Assembly: GCA_964400125.1 (NCBI GenBank)
Contig: CAYNSR010000005.1
Span: 62,001 to 126,000, forward strand
Length of the DNA stretch: 64,000 nucleotides
Direction: 5' to 3'
Source: Micavibrio sp964400125
GTDB lineage: Bacteria > Pseudomonadota > Alphaproteobacteria > Micavibrionales > Micavibrionaceae
The notes beneath the pieces are model-generated. The model ran no database searches and was not told the origin of the DNA. It worked only from the letters and a program-made list of their open reading frames with translations. The position numbers were made by a program, and so were the translations under genes. This document shows, piece after piece, positions 52,074 through 60,749 of this stretch (its first letter is position 1; every line of letters starts with the position of its first letter).

Positions 52074-53714
52074 TTATAAAACGCTGCTGAAAACGACTTC
52101 ATCCCCGCTGAAAAAACGCGCTTCATACGGGTCCATGGCGACACCGTCCATGGAAACATCATTTTTTGACAAATTGAAGGCACACAGCACAGAATCGCCA
52201 TCCCCGCTGCGCTCGAATATCAAAACATCATCGCGCCCCGAGTCGATAAAGCGCATCTCCCCCGTCACCATCGCCGGACGGGTTTTGCGCCAGCGCAGGA
52301 AATGGCGGGTAAAATTCAGCACCGAATTCTGGTCTTTTTCCTGACGCGCCACGCTCATTTCCCGGTGTGTTGCGGGGATGGGCAGCCAGGAATCCTTTGC
52401 CCCGGTGAATCCGCCCCCGGCCTTGTCCGTCCACGGCATCGGCGTCCGGCATCCATCCCTCCCCTTCCATCGGGGGTAGAGATATTTTCCCCACGGGTCG
52501 AGAATGCGCTCGAACGGGATGTCCGCCTCCGGCAGGCCCAGTTCATCCCCCTGATACAAAAAGGGCGTCCCCCGGATGGAGGTCAGCAACGCCACCAGCA
52601 TTTTCGACAAACGCGGATCATGCCCGTATTCCGTGCCTGACCACCGGCTTGCCGCGCGGACCACATCATGGTTGGAAATCGCCCATGCCGGCCAGCTTTC
52701 CCCGGGCTGCGCCCGCTGCGCTTCGATCCTGTCGCGAAACATGCTGGCAGGCGGAACATTGCCCCTGTCCATCATCAGCGCAAAACTATAGGCCGTATGC
52801 AGCACCTCTGGCGAGGCCGTATATTCCGCCGCCAGCTGGACAGGGTCGTCATCGCCGATTTCCGCCAGCGCCATCGTGCCCGGATATGCATCCAGCATTT
52901 TACGAATCCGGCGCATGAAATCTATATTTTCCGGCTGCGACTTGTCGTAGCGGTGCCATTGCATCGCATAGACCTCGGGAAATTCAAGCTGGGTTGCAAA
53001 CCCGCCGTCTCTGCGTGCCGGGTTGTCGCGCAGATATTTGTCATGGGTACAAAAATTCACCGCGTCGAAGCGAAAACCGTCAACCCCGAAATCCAGCCAG
53101 AAACGGCACTGGTCCAGCATCGCCTGAACAACGTCCGGGTTGTGGTAATTCAGGTCTGGCTGCTCTTTCAGAAAATTATGCATGTAATACTGTCCGCGAA
53201 AGACATGGAATTGCCATGCCGACCCGCCAAAAACCGACAACCAGTTATTCGGCGGCGTCCCGTCCGGTTTCGGATCGGCCCAGACATACCAGTCAGCTTT
53301 CGGGTTATCCCTGCCGGATGCGCTTTCCCTGAACCACGGATGCTCATCGGATGTATGGCTCATAATCATATCGACAATGACCCTGACCCCCAGACGATGC
53401 GCGGTATCCAGCAGACAGCGAAAATCGTCAAGCGTCCCAAAGACGGGGTCGACGGCGCAGTAATCTGAAACGTCGTAACCATAGTCCTTCATCGGTGATT
53501 TAAAAAATGGCGAAATCCAGATGCCGTCGACACCGAGCGAGGCGATATAATCCAGCTTCCCGGTAATCCCCTTCAGGTCGCCGATTCCGTCCTTGTTGCT
53601 GTCTTTGTAACTGCGCGGATAAATCTGGTAAAAAACACCACCGCGCCACCATTCCCCGTCTGCCACGATCCCGGCCCCCGTCAATTCATAAACGCGAGAA
53701 TTCGCGCCTTGCAT
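52074..53714 (-). CDS. GH13 alpha-glucosidase
   Basis: 546 residues, (beta/alpha)8 retaining enzyme. GH13 motifs: WWRGGVFYQIYPRSYKDSN, region I VIVDMIMSHTSDEHPWF, nucleophile Asp in DGFRFDAVNF, acid/base Glu in MALAEIGDDDP, region IV SNHDVVRAASRW. C-terminal beta-domain present. The pattern resembles oligo-1,6-glucosidase/AglA subfamilies. With the GH37 gene beside it, a role in alpha-glucoside and trehalose use is likely. It overlaps the preceding gene by 34 bp, suggesting coupling or an internal start. Confidence 0.92.
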   Translation of the reverse strand: MQGANSRVYELTGAGIVADGEWWRGGVFYQIYPRSYKDSNKDGIGDLKGITGKLDYIASLGVDGIWISPFFKSPMKDYGYDVSDYCAVDPVFGTLDDFRCLLDTAHRLGVRVIVDMIMSHTSDEHPWFRESASGRDNPKADWYVWADPKPDGTPPNNWLSVFGGSAWQFHVFRGQYYMHNFLKEQPDLNYHNPDVVQAMLDQCRFWLDFGVDGFRFDAVNFCTHDKYLRDNPARRDGGFATQLEFPEVYAMQWHRYDKSQPENIDFMRRIRKMLDAYPGTMALAEIGDDDPVQLAAEYTASPEVLHTAYSFALMMDRGNVPPASMFRDRIEAQRAQPGESWPAWAISNHDVVRAASRWSGTEYGHDPRLSKMLVALLTSIRGTPFLYQGDELGLPEADIPFERILDPWGKYLYPRWKGRDGCRTPMPWTDKAGGGFTGAKDSWLPIPATHREMSVARQEKDQNSVLNFTRHFLRWRKTRPAMVTGEMRFIDSGRDDVLIFERSGDGDSVLCAFNLSKNDVSMDGVAMDPYEARFFSGDEVVFSSVL

Positions 53715-54754
53715 TCATCCCGGAATGCCCTCGCCCCGGATTCTGAAAGCGAGGCATGGCCAAGCCCAACCCGTTCAAGCACCGGGTTCAGATAATCCAT
53801 CTCCGCCCTGCGGCTGCGGAAACTTGCGCGGTTGAACAACAGGCTGAGAATCCGGCAGCCACCATCGGGGTCGTAAACCGCATCGCTCTCCGGCAATGTA
53901 CGCACCGGCACCCATTCTTTTTCAAACCTGCACTGTGCCGGGATAATTTTTTTTGAAGACTCCGTCAATAACGGCAACGCCATAAACGGAACGGCACGTT
54001 CCTTTAAATAGGTGCCCAGACTGTACTTTGTAGAGATATTCTTCCTCGCAAATACATCCCTGTAACCGTTGATATGCGCTGCACCACATATTTGCATCAG
54101 GATACGGGGCCTATGCTGGCGGGAAAGTGCTTCAATTTTCCCTGTCATATGGTGATTACGCACCTGCATACCTTGTTCTTCCGTCGATTTCATGCGCTTG
54201 ACGACCCGGCCAAAGCATTCCCGCATGCTCTCCGCCGTGGAAGTATCCCGGATATCGATCCGCCCGTCATCCGTACAGGCATCCGTACAAAAAACGGGGA
54301 TTTTGTTGCGATATAAAAAATGTTCGAGCGTTACCTTGCTGTGATCGCACCAAAAATATTTGATGAACCCGCTTCCTGCACACAGGGACATTTCCCCTTG
54401 ATGATCCTCTTCCTTCAATTGCGCCAGATCGTCGGAGTCCTGATCCTGTGAAAATCGGTCGAATACCTGCTCCAGAAAGGCATGGTTAAGCTCTCTCGCG
54501 ACCGCCAGAGATTCCCTGCTGCGTATACCGTCCATCATAAGGATTTGAAAAATAGGGTGCGCGACGACACTGTGTGTTTCCCCGACAAGGACAACCAATG
54601 GCTTGGTCCTATCACCGGTCCTGTCCATTTCCATGCGTCGGTCGAGAACGGCACGCACGGCCATGACGGATTGGCTCAAGATGGTGGCGGCGTCCAGATC
54701 CACATCGACGACCGGGACCGCAGGAGTTTTAAAAATTCTGTCTAGAAAATCCAT
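53681..54754 (-). CDS. ChaN/EreA-like protein of unknown function
   Basis: 357 residues, no signal peptide. LVVLVGETHSVVAHPIFQIL near residue 55 and ILMQICGAAHINGYRD near 220 form the GExH...GxxH pattern shared by ChaN-like, TraB-like and erythromycin-esterase-like proteins. Several Cys (SLCAGSG, YFWCDHS, FCTDACTD) cluster in the middle. First gene of the operon with the two glycosidases. I assign only the fold, not a reaction. Confidence 0.65.
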   Translation of the reverse strand: MDFLDRIFKTPAVPVVDVDLDAATILSQSVMAVRAVLDRRMEMDRTGDRTKPLVVLVGETHSVVAHPIFQILMMDGIRSRESLAVARELNHAFLEQVFDRFSQDQDSDDLAQLKEEDHQGEMSLCAGSGFIKYFWCDHSKVTLEHFLYRNKIPVFCTDACTDDGRIDIRDTSTAESMRECFGRVVKRMKSTEEQGMQVRNHHMTGKIEALSRQHRPRILMQICGAAHINGYRDVFARKNISTKYSLGTYLKERAVPFMALPLLTESSKKIIPAQCRFEKEWVPVRTLPESDAVYDPDGGCRILSLLFNRASFRSRRAEMDYLNPVLERVGLGHASLSESGARAFRDECKARILAFMN

Positions 54755-54778
54755 GGAAAAACGTCAACGTCCCTGCTT

Positions 54779-54941
54779 GAGTCTGTTTCAAAATTCATAA
54801 ATTGTATCGTCATTGCCTGAATTTTCTGCAAGGAAAATTCTAAGGCAATCCATAAGATACTGATATTCATGGATTCCCCTAGAATTTTTGCAAGCAAAAA
54901 TTCGGGGAATGACGCCGGGGATGGCGTTTTGAAACAGACTC
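54779..54941 (-). repeat. MITE-like palindromic repeat, copy B
   Basis: 163 bp bounded by perfect 15-bp inverted ends GAGTCTGTTTCAAAA and TTTTGAAACAGACTC. The reverse complement aligns with copy A (5127-5285) over the full length with only about 15 differences, some of them compensating. It lies between the stop of the EAL-like gene and the start of the ChaN-like gene, so it is transcribed or forms part of the promoter region. Confidence 0.88.
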
Positions 54942-55005
54942 TTAGATTTTTCAGGGATCATAGCTTCCCCGAAGGGTCCCGGCAATTCCCTTCCGCTGGA
55001 ATCGT

Positions 55006-56460
55006 CTACGAATGTCCACCCGCCCGGCCCCATATCCTGCAAAACGGGTATTCCTCGAATGCGGGCTTGACCGCCGGGTTGCAGATTGGCACATGAATTG
55101 CCTTCCCGCCGAGATAATGCACCCCGGCCGCCGCCACATCCGCCGCGACATGCGGATCGTCGATCCCCAGCACAAAGGTCTTGTGAATAAGATGTTTTTT
55201 GGCCTGGATGACGAATGCACTGACATCAACCCGCCTGTTTATATTGGACGGGGGCATGATAATGCCGACATTGTCAAACCCGGCAAGACGCATGGCTTCG
55301 AAGTCAACCGGGCAGGACAGGGGAACCTGACCGCACAAAACCCGCCCATATGTCTTTAGCGGCGAAACCACCTGAGTGAGACTTGGCCACGGCACAGCAG
55401 GCGGCAGATCAAGCACCATGAACAATAAATACTGCTTCATGCGCTCATCCACCCTCTGGCACAGGGCGCGATAACGGGCCTCCCCCTCGACGCCGAGAAT
55501 GGTGTCGTAATGCACCGGGCAGATGATCCCGAATCCGGCAAGTTTTTCCGGGTTGTCTTTCATCCAGCCGATAATCCGCGCCAGTACCGCCAGATCCATA
55601 TTGGCCCGCTCGGTCCGCCGCGCCCCGGCATAAAAGGCCCTGTGCCCGTCAATCGGCCTTTCCATTTCTGCCCCCTTTGCCAGACAAAGATGCGCAATCA
55701 GCCGCCCCTTACTCTGATCCCAGACCGGCAGATAATGGACATCCCGGAATGGAATTTCCTCCATCCTCACCCCCAGATCGAGCGACATGCTGCGGTTGAG
55801 GGTTTCGGTATAGGCCTCGACCTCGATGGCACGCGGTGTCGTCGCGGGCGGCACCGGGGCAGCGGCGGAAGACATGTTCGCAGGCTGCGGACATTCCGCG
55901 CCCCGGTCGAAGGCAATTTTGATCGACTGCGGAAACGGCTTGTCCCTGCCGACGTCGCGGGATTGAATCCGGGACATCTGGCTGGAAACAGCCATGTCGT
56001 CTATGCCCTCTTCCTCAAACAACCGCCGCTTGATTTCCTCGGCAATCAGCGCGGCTTTCAATTCCCCTTCCCTGACCGACGCTACCCCGAACAGCAGCAT
56101 GTAACTATCCTCGCCAAAACGGATATACAGGTCACCCTGAACGATGTATTTTTTGATCGTGTCCTCGCAGATTTCATAAATGACCTGTTGCATGCCCGCC
56201 CAGCGCCTGCCCATGCGTTTTTTAACCTTGGCAAGGCCGATCAGTTGCAACCGCCCCGATGTCACCAGTTCACGGTTTTCAAACAGCTTGAAGCAAAGCA
56301 TTTCCAGTTCTGCCTGCTTCTGGCGCGACAACGCACCGCCTGTCCCGATTTTTTTAACCCCCCGGGCCTTGTCCCGCCGCCTCCAGAACGGAAAACGCCG
56401 GATAAGGCGGTTCACTTTTTTAAGCAGGACTGCGTTTTGCATCTGGCGACCCGATACCAT
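55006..56460 (-). CDS. Degenerate GGDEF/EAL-like protein
   Basis: 484 residues, no signal peptide; basic N-terminus (KKVNRLIRRFPFWRRRDKAR). Residues about 45-160 resemble a stripped GGDEF domain (GDLYIRFGEDSYMLLFGVAS). Residues about 235-470 have an EAL-like barrel rhythm (FRDVHYLPVWDQSKGRLIAH, VLDLPPAVPWPSL, AGFDNVGIIMPPSN) without the catalytic EAL or DDF motifs. I infer a nucleotide-signalling descendant that has lost catalysis. The Met at 56442 is an alternative start. Confidence 0.6.
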   Translation of the reverse strand: MVSGRQMQNAVLLKKVNRLIRRFPFWRRRDKARGVKKIGTGGALSRQKQAELEMLCFKLFENRELVTSGRLQLIGLAKVKKRMGRRWAGMQQVIYEICEDTIKKYIVQGDLYIRFGEDSYMLLFGVASVREGELKAALIAEEIKRRLFEEEGIDDMAVSSQMSRIQSRDVGRDKPFPQSIKIAFDRGAECPQPANMSSAAAPVPPATTPRAIEVEAYTETLNRSMSLDLGVRMEEIPFRDVHYLPVWDQSKGRLIAHLCLAKGAEMERPIDGHRAFYAGARRTERANMDLAVLARIIGWMKDNPEKLAGFGIICPVHYDTILGVEGEARYRALCQRVDERMKQYLLFMVLDLPPAVPWPSLTQVVSPLKTYGRVLCGQVPLSCPVDFEAMRLAGFDNVGIIMPPSNINRRVDVSAFVIQAKKHLIHKTFVLGIDDPHVAADVAAAGVHYLGGKAIHVPICNPAVKPAFEEYPFCRIWGRAGGHS

Positions 56461-56541
56461 GAATTGATACGATATTGACTCAATCCTACATTGATTTTTT
56501 CAAATTTCCGCACGAAAAACGGTCGGGCATACCATGGCATG

Positions 56542-56573
56542 AAAAAGGCGCAGGGGTATCCCCCGCGCCTTCC
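56542..56573 (-). terminator. Rho-independent terminator of ald
   Basis: On the minus strand GGCGCGGGGG and CCCCTGCGCC pair around a short loop, followed by TTTTT (A-run 56542-56546). It lies 23 bp past the ald stop. Confidence 0.8.
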
Positions 56574-56595
56574 ATTGATGACAAAAGCGAATTTT

Positions 56596-57717
56596 TTAAG
56601 CCGCCAACTCCTGCGGCGTTTCCACATATTCGAGGTTGAGTGCCTCGGCCACGCTGCGATAGGTGATCTTGCCCTTGCAGACATTCAAGCCCCGGCGCAA
56701 ATTCGGATCTTCCATCAGGGCCTTTTTCCAGCCCTTGTCCGCCAGCGCCAACGCATAGGGTAAAACCGCATGGTTCAGCGCGAGCGCCGATGACAACGGC
56801 ACAGCGCCCGGCATGTTGGCAACGCAATAATGAACCACCCCGTCCACGATATAGGTGGGATCGCTATGCGTGGTTGCGCGGCTGGTCTCCAGACATCCGC
56901 CCTGATCGATGGCAATATCCACCACCACGGACCCGGGAATCATCGTCTTCAGCATCGGTTTGGTAATCAGCTTCGGTGCCGCCGCGCCGGGAATCAGCAC
57001 CGCGCCGATCACCAGATCGCAAACCTGCACATATTGTTCGACGGAATCGACGCTCGAATAAATCACATTGGCCTGACCGCTGAAATAATCGTCCAGCCAC
57101 CGCAGGCGATCATGATCGCGCTCCAGAATCGTGACATTCGCGCCCATGCCGACCGCGACACGCGCGGCATTAAACCCGGAAACCCCGCCGCCGATCACCA
57201 AAACATTGCCCGGACGAACCCCCGGCACGCCGCTGATTAACCGGCCAGCACCGCCCATATGTTTCATCATGTTGTGGGCCCCGACCAGAACCGACAACCG
57301 CCCGGCAATCTCCGACATCGGCGCCAGCAACGGCAGGCCGCGCCCGTCCCGCCCCGTCACGGTCTCATAGGCAATCGCGACGCAACCCGATTCCATCAAC
57401 CCCTTCGCCTGTTCCGGGTCCGGTGCCAGATGCAGGTAGGTGAACAATGTCTGGTCCTCGCGCAACATCTTGCACTCGACGGGCTGCGGCTCCTTGACCT
57501 TGACGATCATGTCGGCTTCATCGAAAATTTCCTTGGCCGTGCCACGAATTTCCGCTCCGGCCTTTTTATAGTCATCGTCACCGAAATTGATCCCGGCCCC
57601 CGCCCCGCTTTCGACGATCACCTTGTGACCGCGCGCGACGAATTCCCGGACCGATGACGGCACCAGACCGACACGATGCTCCTGCGCCTTGATTTCCTTT
57701 GGCACGCCGATTTTCAT
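56596..57717 (-). CDS. ald: Alanine dehydrogenase
   Basis: 373 residues; NAD-dependent interconversion of L-alanine and pyruvate plus ammonia. Start MKIGVPKEIKAQEHRVGLVP is diagnostic. Catalytic Lys and His regions are MIVKVKEPQPVE and TYLHLAPD; the NAD site is VIGGGVSGFNAARVAVGMGA. Length 373 fits. The frame is open 28 codons upstream of the ATG at 57717, without support. Confidence 0.96.
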   Translation of the reverse strand: MKIGVPKEIKAQEHRVGLVPSSVREFVARGHKVIVESGAGAGINFGDDDYKKAGAEIRGTAKEIFDEADMIVKVKEPQPVECKMLREDQTLFTYLHLAPDPEQAKGLMESGCVAIAYETVTGRDGRGLPLLAPMSEIAGRLSVLVGAHNMMKHMGGAGRLISGVPGVRPGNVLVIGGGVSGFNAARVAVGMGANVTILERDHDRLRWLDDYFSGQANVIYSSVDSVEQYVQVCDLVIGAVLIPGAAAPKLITKPMLKTMIPGSVVVDIAIDQGGCLETSRATTHSDPTYIVDGVVHYCVANMPGAVPLSSALALNHAVLPYALALADKGWKKALMEDPNLRRGLNVCKGKITYRSVAEALNLEYVETPQELAA

Positions 57718-57800
57718 GATCCCGATACTCCCTTGAAAAGGTTTGAAAAGCCGCGATATTCTTGCTTGAAACCGCCGGGCTTTCAATCTGCATCGCAACA

Positions 57801-58052
57801 TTATTTTTTATGAAAACCGGAAAGACTCAGCTTCATCGCCCTGTCCATGGCCTTAATCTCCATCTCCCGCCGCGTTGCGGCCCCCCGGTTCGGGTGGTTT
57901 TCATGATGGACCAGCACAAACGGCCCGCGCCCGCGCGTATACTTCGCCCCCGCCCCGCTTTCATGCATGGCAATCCGCGCCGCCAGATCATTCGTGATTC
58001 CGGTATACAACGTCCCGTCAGCACATCTCAGAATATACACAACCCATCCCAT
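57801..58052 (-). CDS. GIY-YIG domain endonuclease, YhbQ-type
   Basis: 83 residues from the Met at 58052; the frame is open to 58088. GIY-YIG core VVYILRCADGTLYTGITNDL, Arg in ARIAMHESG, KYTRGRGP, and Glu in RREMEIKAM. Single-domain members are small nucleases of uncertain role. Located 83 bp before ald in the same direction. Confidence 0.9.
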   Translation of the reverse strand: MGWVVYILRCADGTLYTGITNDLAARIAMHESGAGAKYTRGRGPFVLVHHENHPNRGAATRREMEIKAMDRAMKLSLSGFHKK

Positions 58053-58133
58053 AACAGGTCGAGCATACAGGACGGGATCAGAACCCAAAAGGCCCGTTGA
58101 TCGTGTCGCTTAATCTTTCTGTTCAGCCTGCCG

Positions 58134-58397
58134 ATGGTTGTATACAGTATCATAACGCTCAACTGGGGACCAACCAGCGGACATCGTTCTCCCTACCGAG
58201 GGCGAGTCGTCAATGTGTTTACGGAACCACAATGGCGTCTTAAAGGAATCGCACGAGTTCTTGTGAAAGATTTACTTGCAACCTGCACAAAGCGCGGCAT
58301 CACCCAGTTCAGCCTTGGAACCACACCCGCCGCCTCACACCTATACCAAAGCCTCGGATTTACGTCCTACAGGGCTGAAATGGTAATCAAGGGCTAG
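58134..58397 (+). pseudogene. C-terminal fragment of a GNAT acetyltransferase
   Basis: 87 codons. RGRVVNVFTEPQWRLKGIAR contains the acetyl-CoA pyrophosphate loop (RxxGIA), and SHLYQSLGFTSYRAEM is the C-terminal GNAT end. Typical members have about 150 residues, and no frame upstream supplies the missing first third or half. Probably a truncated gene. Confidence 0.6.
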
Positions 58398-58604
58398 AGG
58401 GCGACTTTCCCGCGGAGGCCGCAATGACGGTAATGTGTGGGCAGAAAAATTTTAATTGTGACAACTATAAATCTCTATTTTATCAAAGAATTAGCTCTAG
58501 TTTCCCTTCTTTTATAATTACGAATATATTTCTTGCTTTGTTTTCATAAATACACTATTCTCATTTGCATAATAAAATTATAAACAGCCCGTAAGGAGAT
58601 CACT

Positions 58605-58907
58605 ATGTTAGTCAAAGAATGGATAAAAGCTCTTGGCACAAACACTGTTACAGAACATGCTGAAGTCGATAGAGTTGTCAAACTCTTGGCAGAAGAGAAC
58701 TTCGATTTGTTACGTGCCGAGAAAACAAAAGATGTATTTTTGATCCATATGGCTAGGCATGACACAAATGGCGCACAGGAAGATGCTATGGTCATATGCA
58801 CTGACCTGTCTAATCCTCAAGAAGGTTATGTAATGCGCGATGGCGGTAAAGGTGATGTAACTCCTCCGCGAATACCTCTTTACTCTTACGGCAGACAATT
58901 CTCTTGA
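58605..58907 (+). CDS. Unknown small protein
   Basis: 100 residues, helical N-terminus (WIKALGTNTVTEHAEVDRVV) then beta-strand-like LLRAEKTKDVFLIHMARHD. AAGGAGATCACT stands before the ATG, a strong ribosome-binding site. AT-rich, as is the 207-bp gap before it, which holds no other gene that I can see. Not recognised. Confidence 0.6.
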   Translation: MLVKEWIKALGTNTVTEHAEVDRVVKLLAEENFDLLRAEKTKDVFLIHMARHDTNGAQEDAMVICTDLSNPQEGYVMRDGGKGDVTPPRIPLYSYGRQFS

Positions 58908-58970
58908 TCAGTATTCCCAACCACCCAGTTTACGAATGAATTCAGATACATTTGCATGTAATAGTGAAGC

Positions 58971-59102
58971 ATGTTGATATGGTTAAAAGAAAATCGTCTG
59001 AAAATCAGTTCGAGCCTTTGCGTATTGGCAGATATGTTTATGGGATTGGCGGGTGCTACTGGCTTGTATCACCCTAGACCGAATCTTGAGGGCGCCTTCT
59101 AG
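58971..59102 (+). pseudogene. Truncated copy of the 60090 membrane-protein gene
   Basis: Bases 58947-59117 match 60066-60262 almost base for base, except for an internal deletion of about 40 bp. The copied frame keeps about 33 residues (MLIWLKENRLKISSSLCVLA and on) and then hits TAG at 59100. The intact gene is 1.1 kb to the right in the same orientation. Confidence 0.85.
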
Positions 59103-59141
59103 GCCACAGCATAAATAAACGCCATTCAACCAAAGAAATGA

Positions 59142-59903
59142 TCATGGATTGCGAGGCCAGTTCGGACCTTCCTGCATCATGAGATGCTGGCGTATACACC
59201 GCCGCATATTTTCTGTTTCCCTGATAATAAAGCCACTATTCCGATTTTTCAACGCAATATCATTATCACTATAACCCAACAACCTGCCCAGCACCGCCGC
59301 ATCGTTTATATAACCAGCGTTTTCAAAGTTTTTTCGAAGCTCTTCAGCCAATCGGTTCATATTGTCTTGCTGATCGATCTGCCCGTAAATGGTCAAAGGC
59401 TCTGTCTCATGAATTTTATGGTATCTGAAAGAAAACTCCCCTTGCTCCGTCAGGTCATTCAACAAAGAAACAAGTTTGTTTGACACACCATGCGTTACCA
59501 GATTTGAAAACAGAACGACGGTATCGACAATGCCGGATCTGACCCCCCGGATAAGGTCATCTTCGTTCCATGCGTTGTTTTTATATCTTTTCTGTTGCAC
59601 CTCCGATAACGGTAACCCGAATATCGGGGATCGACAGGTCATTTCGTTAATTTGACTTACATCGACCTGCGTGGAATGGCGCTGATAAAGATGATAATTC
59701 CTTGTTACCGCAACATCTGCTTTAAGCAACGTGCCTTTTTTAACGGCATCTTCCAGTCGTTGCCGCTGATCGATTTCATTCCATTCAAGCCAACCAGTCG
59801 GTTTGGCGCCGCACAACAAAAGGTCTGGTGTTTTCCCATCATGCGGCATACTGATGCCGGGCCGGGCCACGATGGTAAATATAGTTTTCAATATTCGGTT
59901 CAT
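59142..59903 (-). CDS. Unknown protein between two direct repeats
   Basis: 253 residues, no signal peptide or membrane span. Features: GKTPDLLLCGAKPTGWLEWN near the N-terminus, VDTVVLFSNLVTHGVSNKLV, and a Cys/Arg-rich helical C-terminus (ENMRRCIRQHLMMQEGP). Not recognised. It is opposite in strand to the duplicated gene copies that flank it. Confidence 0.6.
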   Translation of the reverse strand: MNRILKTIFTIVARPGISMPHDGKTPDLLLCGAKPTGWLEWNEIDQRQRLEDAVKKGTLLKADVAVTRNYHLYQRHSTQVDVSQINEMTCRSPIFGLPLSEVQQKRYKNNAWNEDDLIRGVRSGIVDTVVLFSNLVTHGVSNKLVSLLNDLTEQGEFSFRYHKIHETEPLTIYGQIDQQDNMNRLAEELRKNFENAGYINDAAVLGRLLGYSDNDIALKNRNSGFIIRETENMRRCIRQHLMMQEGPNWPRNP

Positions 59904-60089
59904 AGGGCAGGAATATAGAAATTATCTTTTAAGAACGCAATCAAATTTACCCTGCATCCCTGATCTCCATGACTATAATTACTTTGACACACACCCCGGT
60001 CAAGCCGGAGATGACAAAATGGTGTATAGGTAATGTCAGGTTGATCTATATCGAATGAATGCCACTACATTTGCATGTAATAGTGAAGC

Positions 60090-60713
60090 ATGTTGATATG
60101 GTTAAAAGAAAATCGTCTGAAAATCAGTTCGAGCCTTTGCGTATTGGCAGATATGTTTATGGGATTGGCAGGTGCTGCTGGCTTGTATCACCTTGGAACG
60201 AATCTTGGGGATGTTCTGCTGACAATTGCCGGGGGCTTGGGGTTGCTGGGCCACAGCGTAAATATAATATGGGGAAAGGGTGGCAGAGCAAAAGAAAACC
60301 GCGTGTTTTCTGCAGCCCTAAAAACATATGTACACCCTCTTCTAAAGCCTTTCTTTATCTGGCGTTACCCGTTGGATAGCAGTTTTGCAATATTTACGGT
60401 TGCTTCTCTTGCTTTCGCAATATCAGGAGCAATTTCTGACAACCCATCTCTCGTCGTCTTTGGCTGTATAACATTGGTTGCTTCTCTTCTGGGGTGGCTG
60501 TGGCCACAGAACAAGACGCTGTACGGATTTCGATCCGTTCAAATTTGTGCTTTGCTATATATGGTATCAGGCTTCGTATGCCTTATATCAGGAATCTGGG
60601 CACAGGAATTTTTTATAATACTCGCGGGATGCTGTTATGTTTCCGCAAACACAGTGCTTTATACTGTCCGGAAAGAAAATCAGTCACTGTACACTGTCAA
60701 AATAAATGACTGA
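60090..60713 (+). CDS. Unknown polytopic membrane protein
   Basis: 207 residues with about six hydrophobic segments in two similar halves: ADMFMGLAGAAGLYHLG, LLTIAGGLGLLGHSVNIIWG, SFAIFTVASLAFAISGAISD, SLVVFGCITLVASLLGWLW, LLYMVSGFVCLISGIWAQ, FFIILAGCCYVSANTVLY. The repeated helix-pair rhythm suggests internal duplication. AT-rich. Its first third exists again as the fragment at 58971. Confidence 0.7.
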   Translation: MLIWLKENRLKISSSLCVLADMFMGLAGAAGLYHLGTNLGDVLLTIAGGLGLLGHSVNIIWGKGGRAKENRVFSAALKTYVHPLLKPFFIWRYPLDSSFAIFTVASLAFAISGAISDNPSLVVFGCITLVASLLGWLWPQNKTLYGFRSVQICALLYMVSGFVCLISGIWAQEFFIILAGCCYVSANTVLYTVRKENQSLYTVKIND

Positions 60714-60749
60714 AAAAAACCACATAAACACCCAGACCTGTTACAAAAA

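Noticed and set aside
58134..58397. Functional GNAT acetyltransferase
   Set aside because: Only the C-terminal part of the fold is encoded; the upstream frames do not supply the missing N-terminus.
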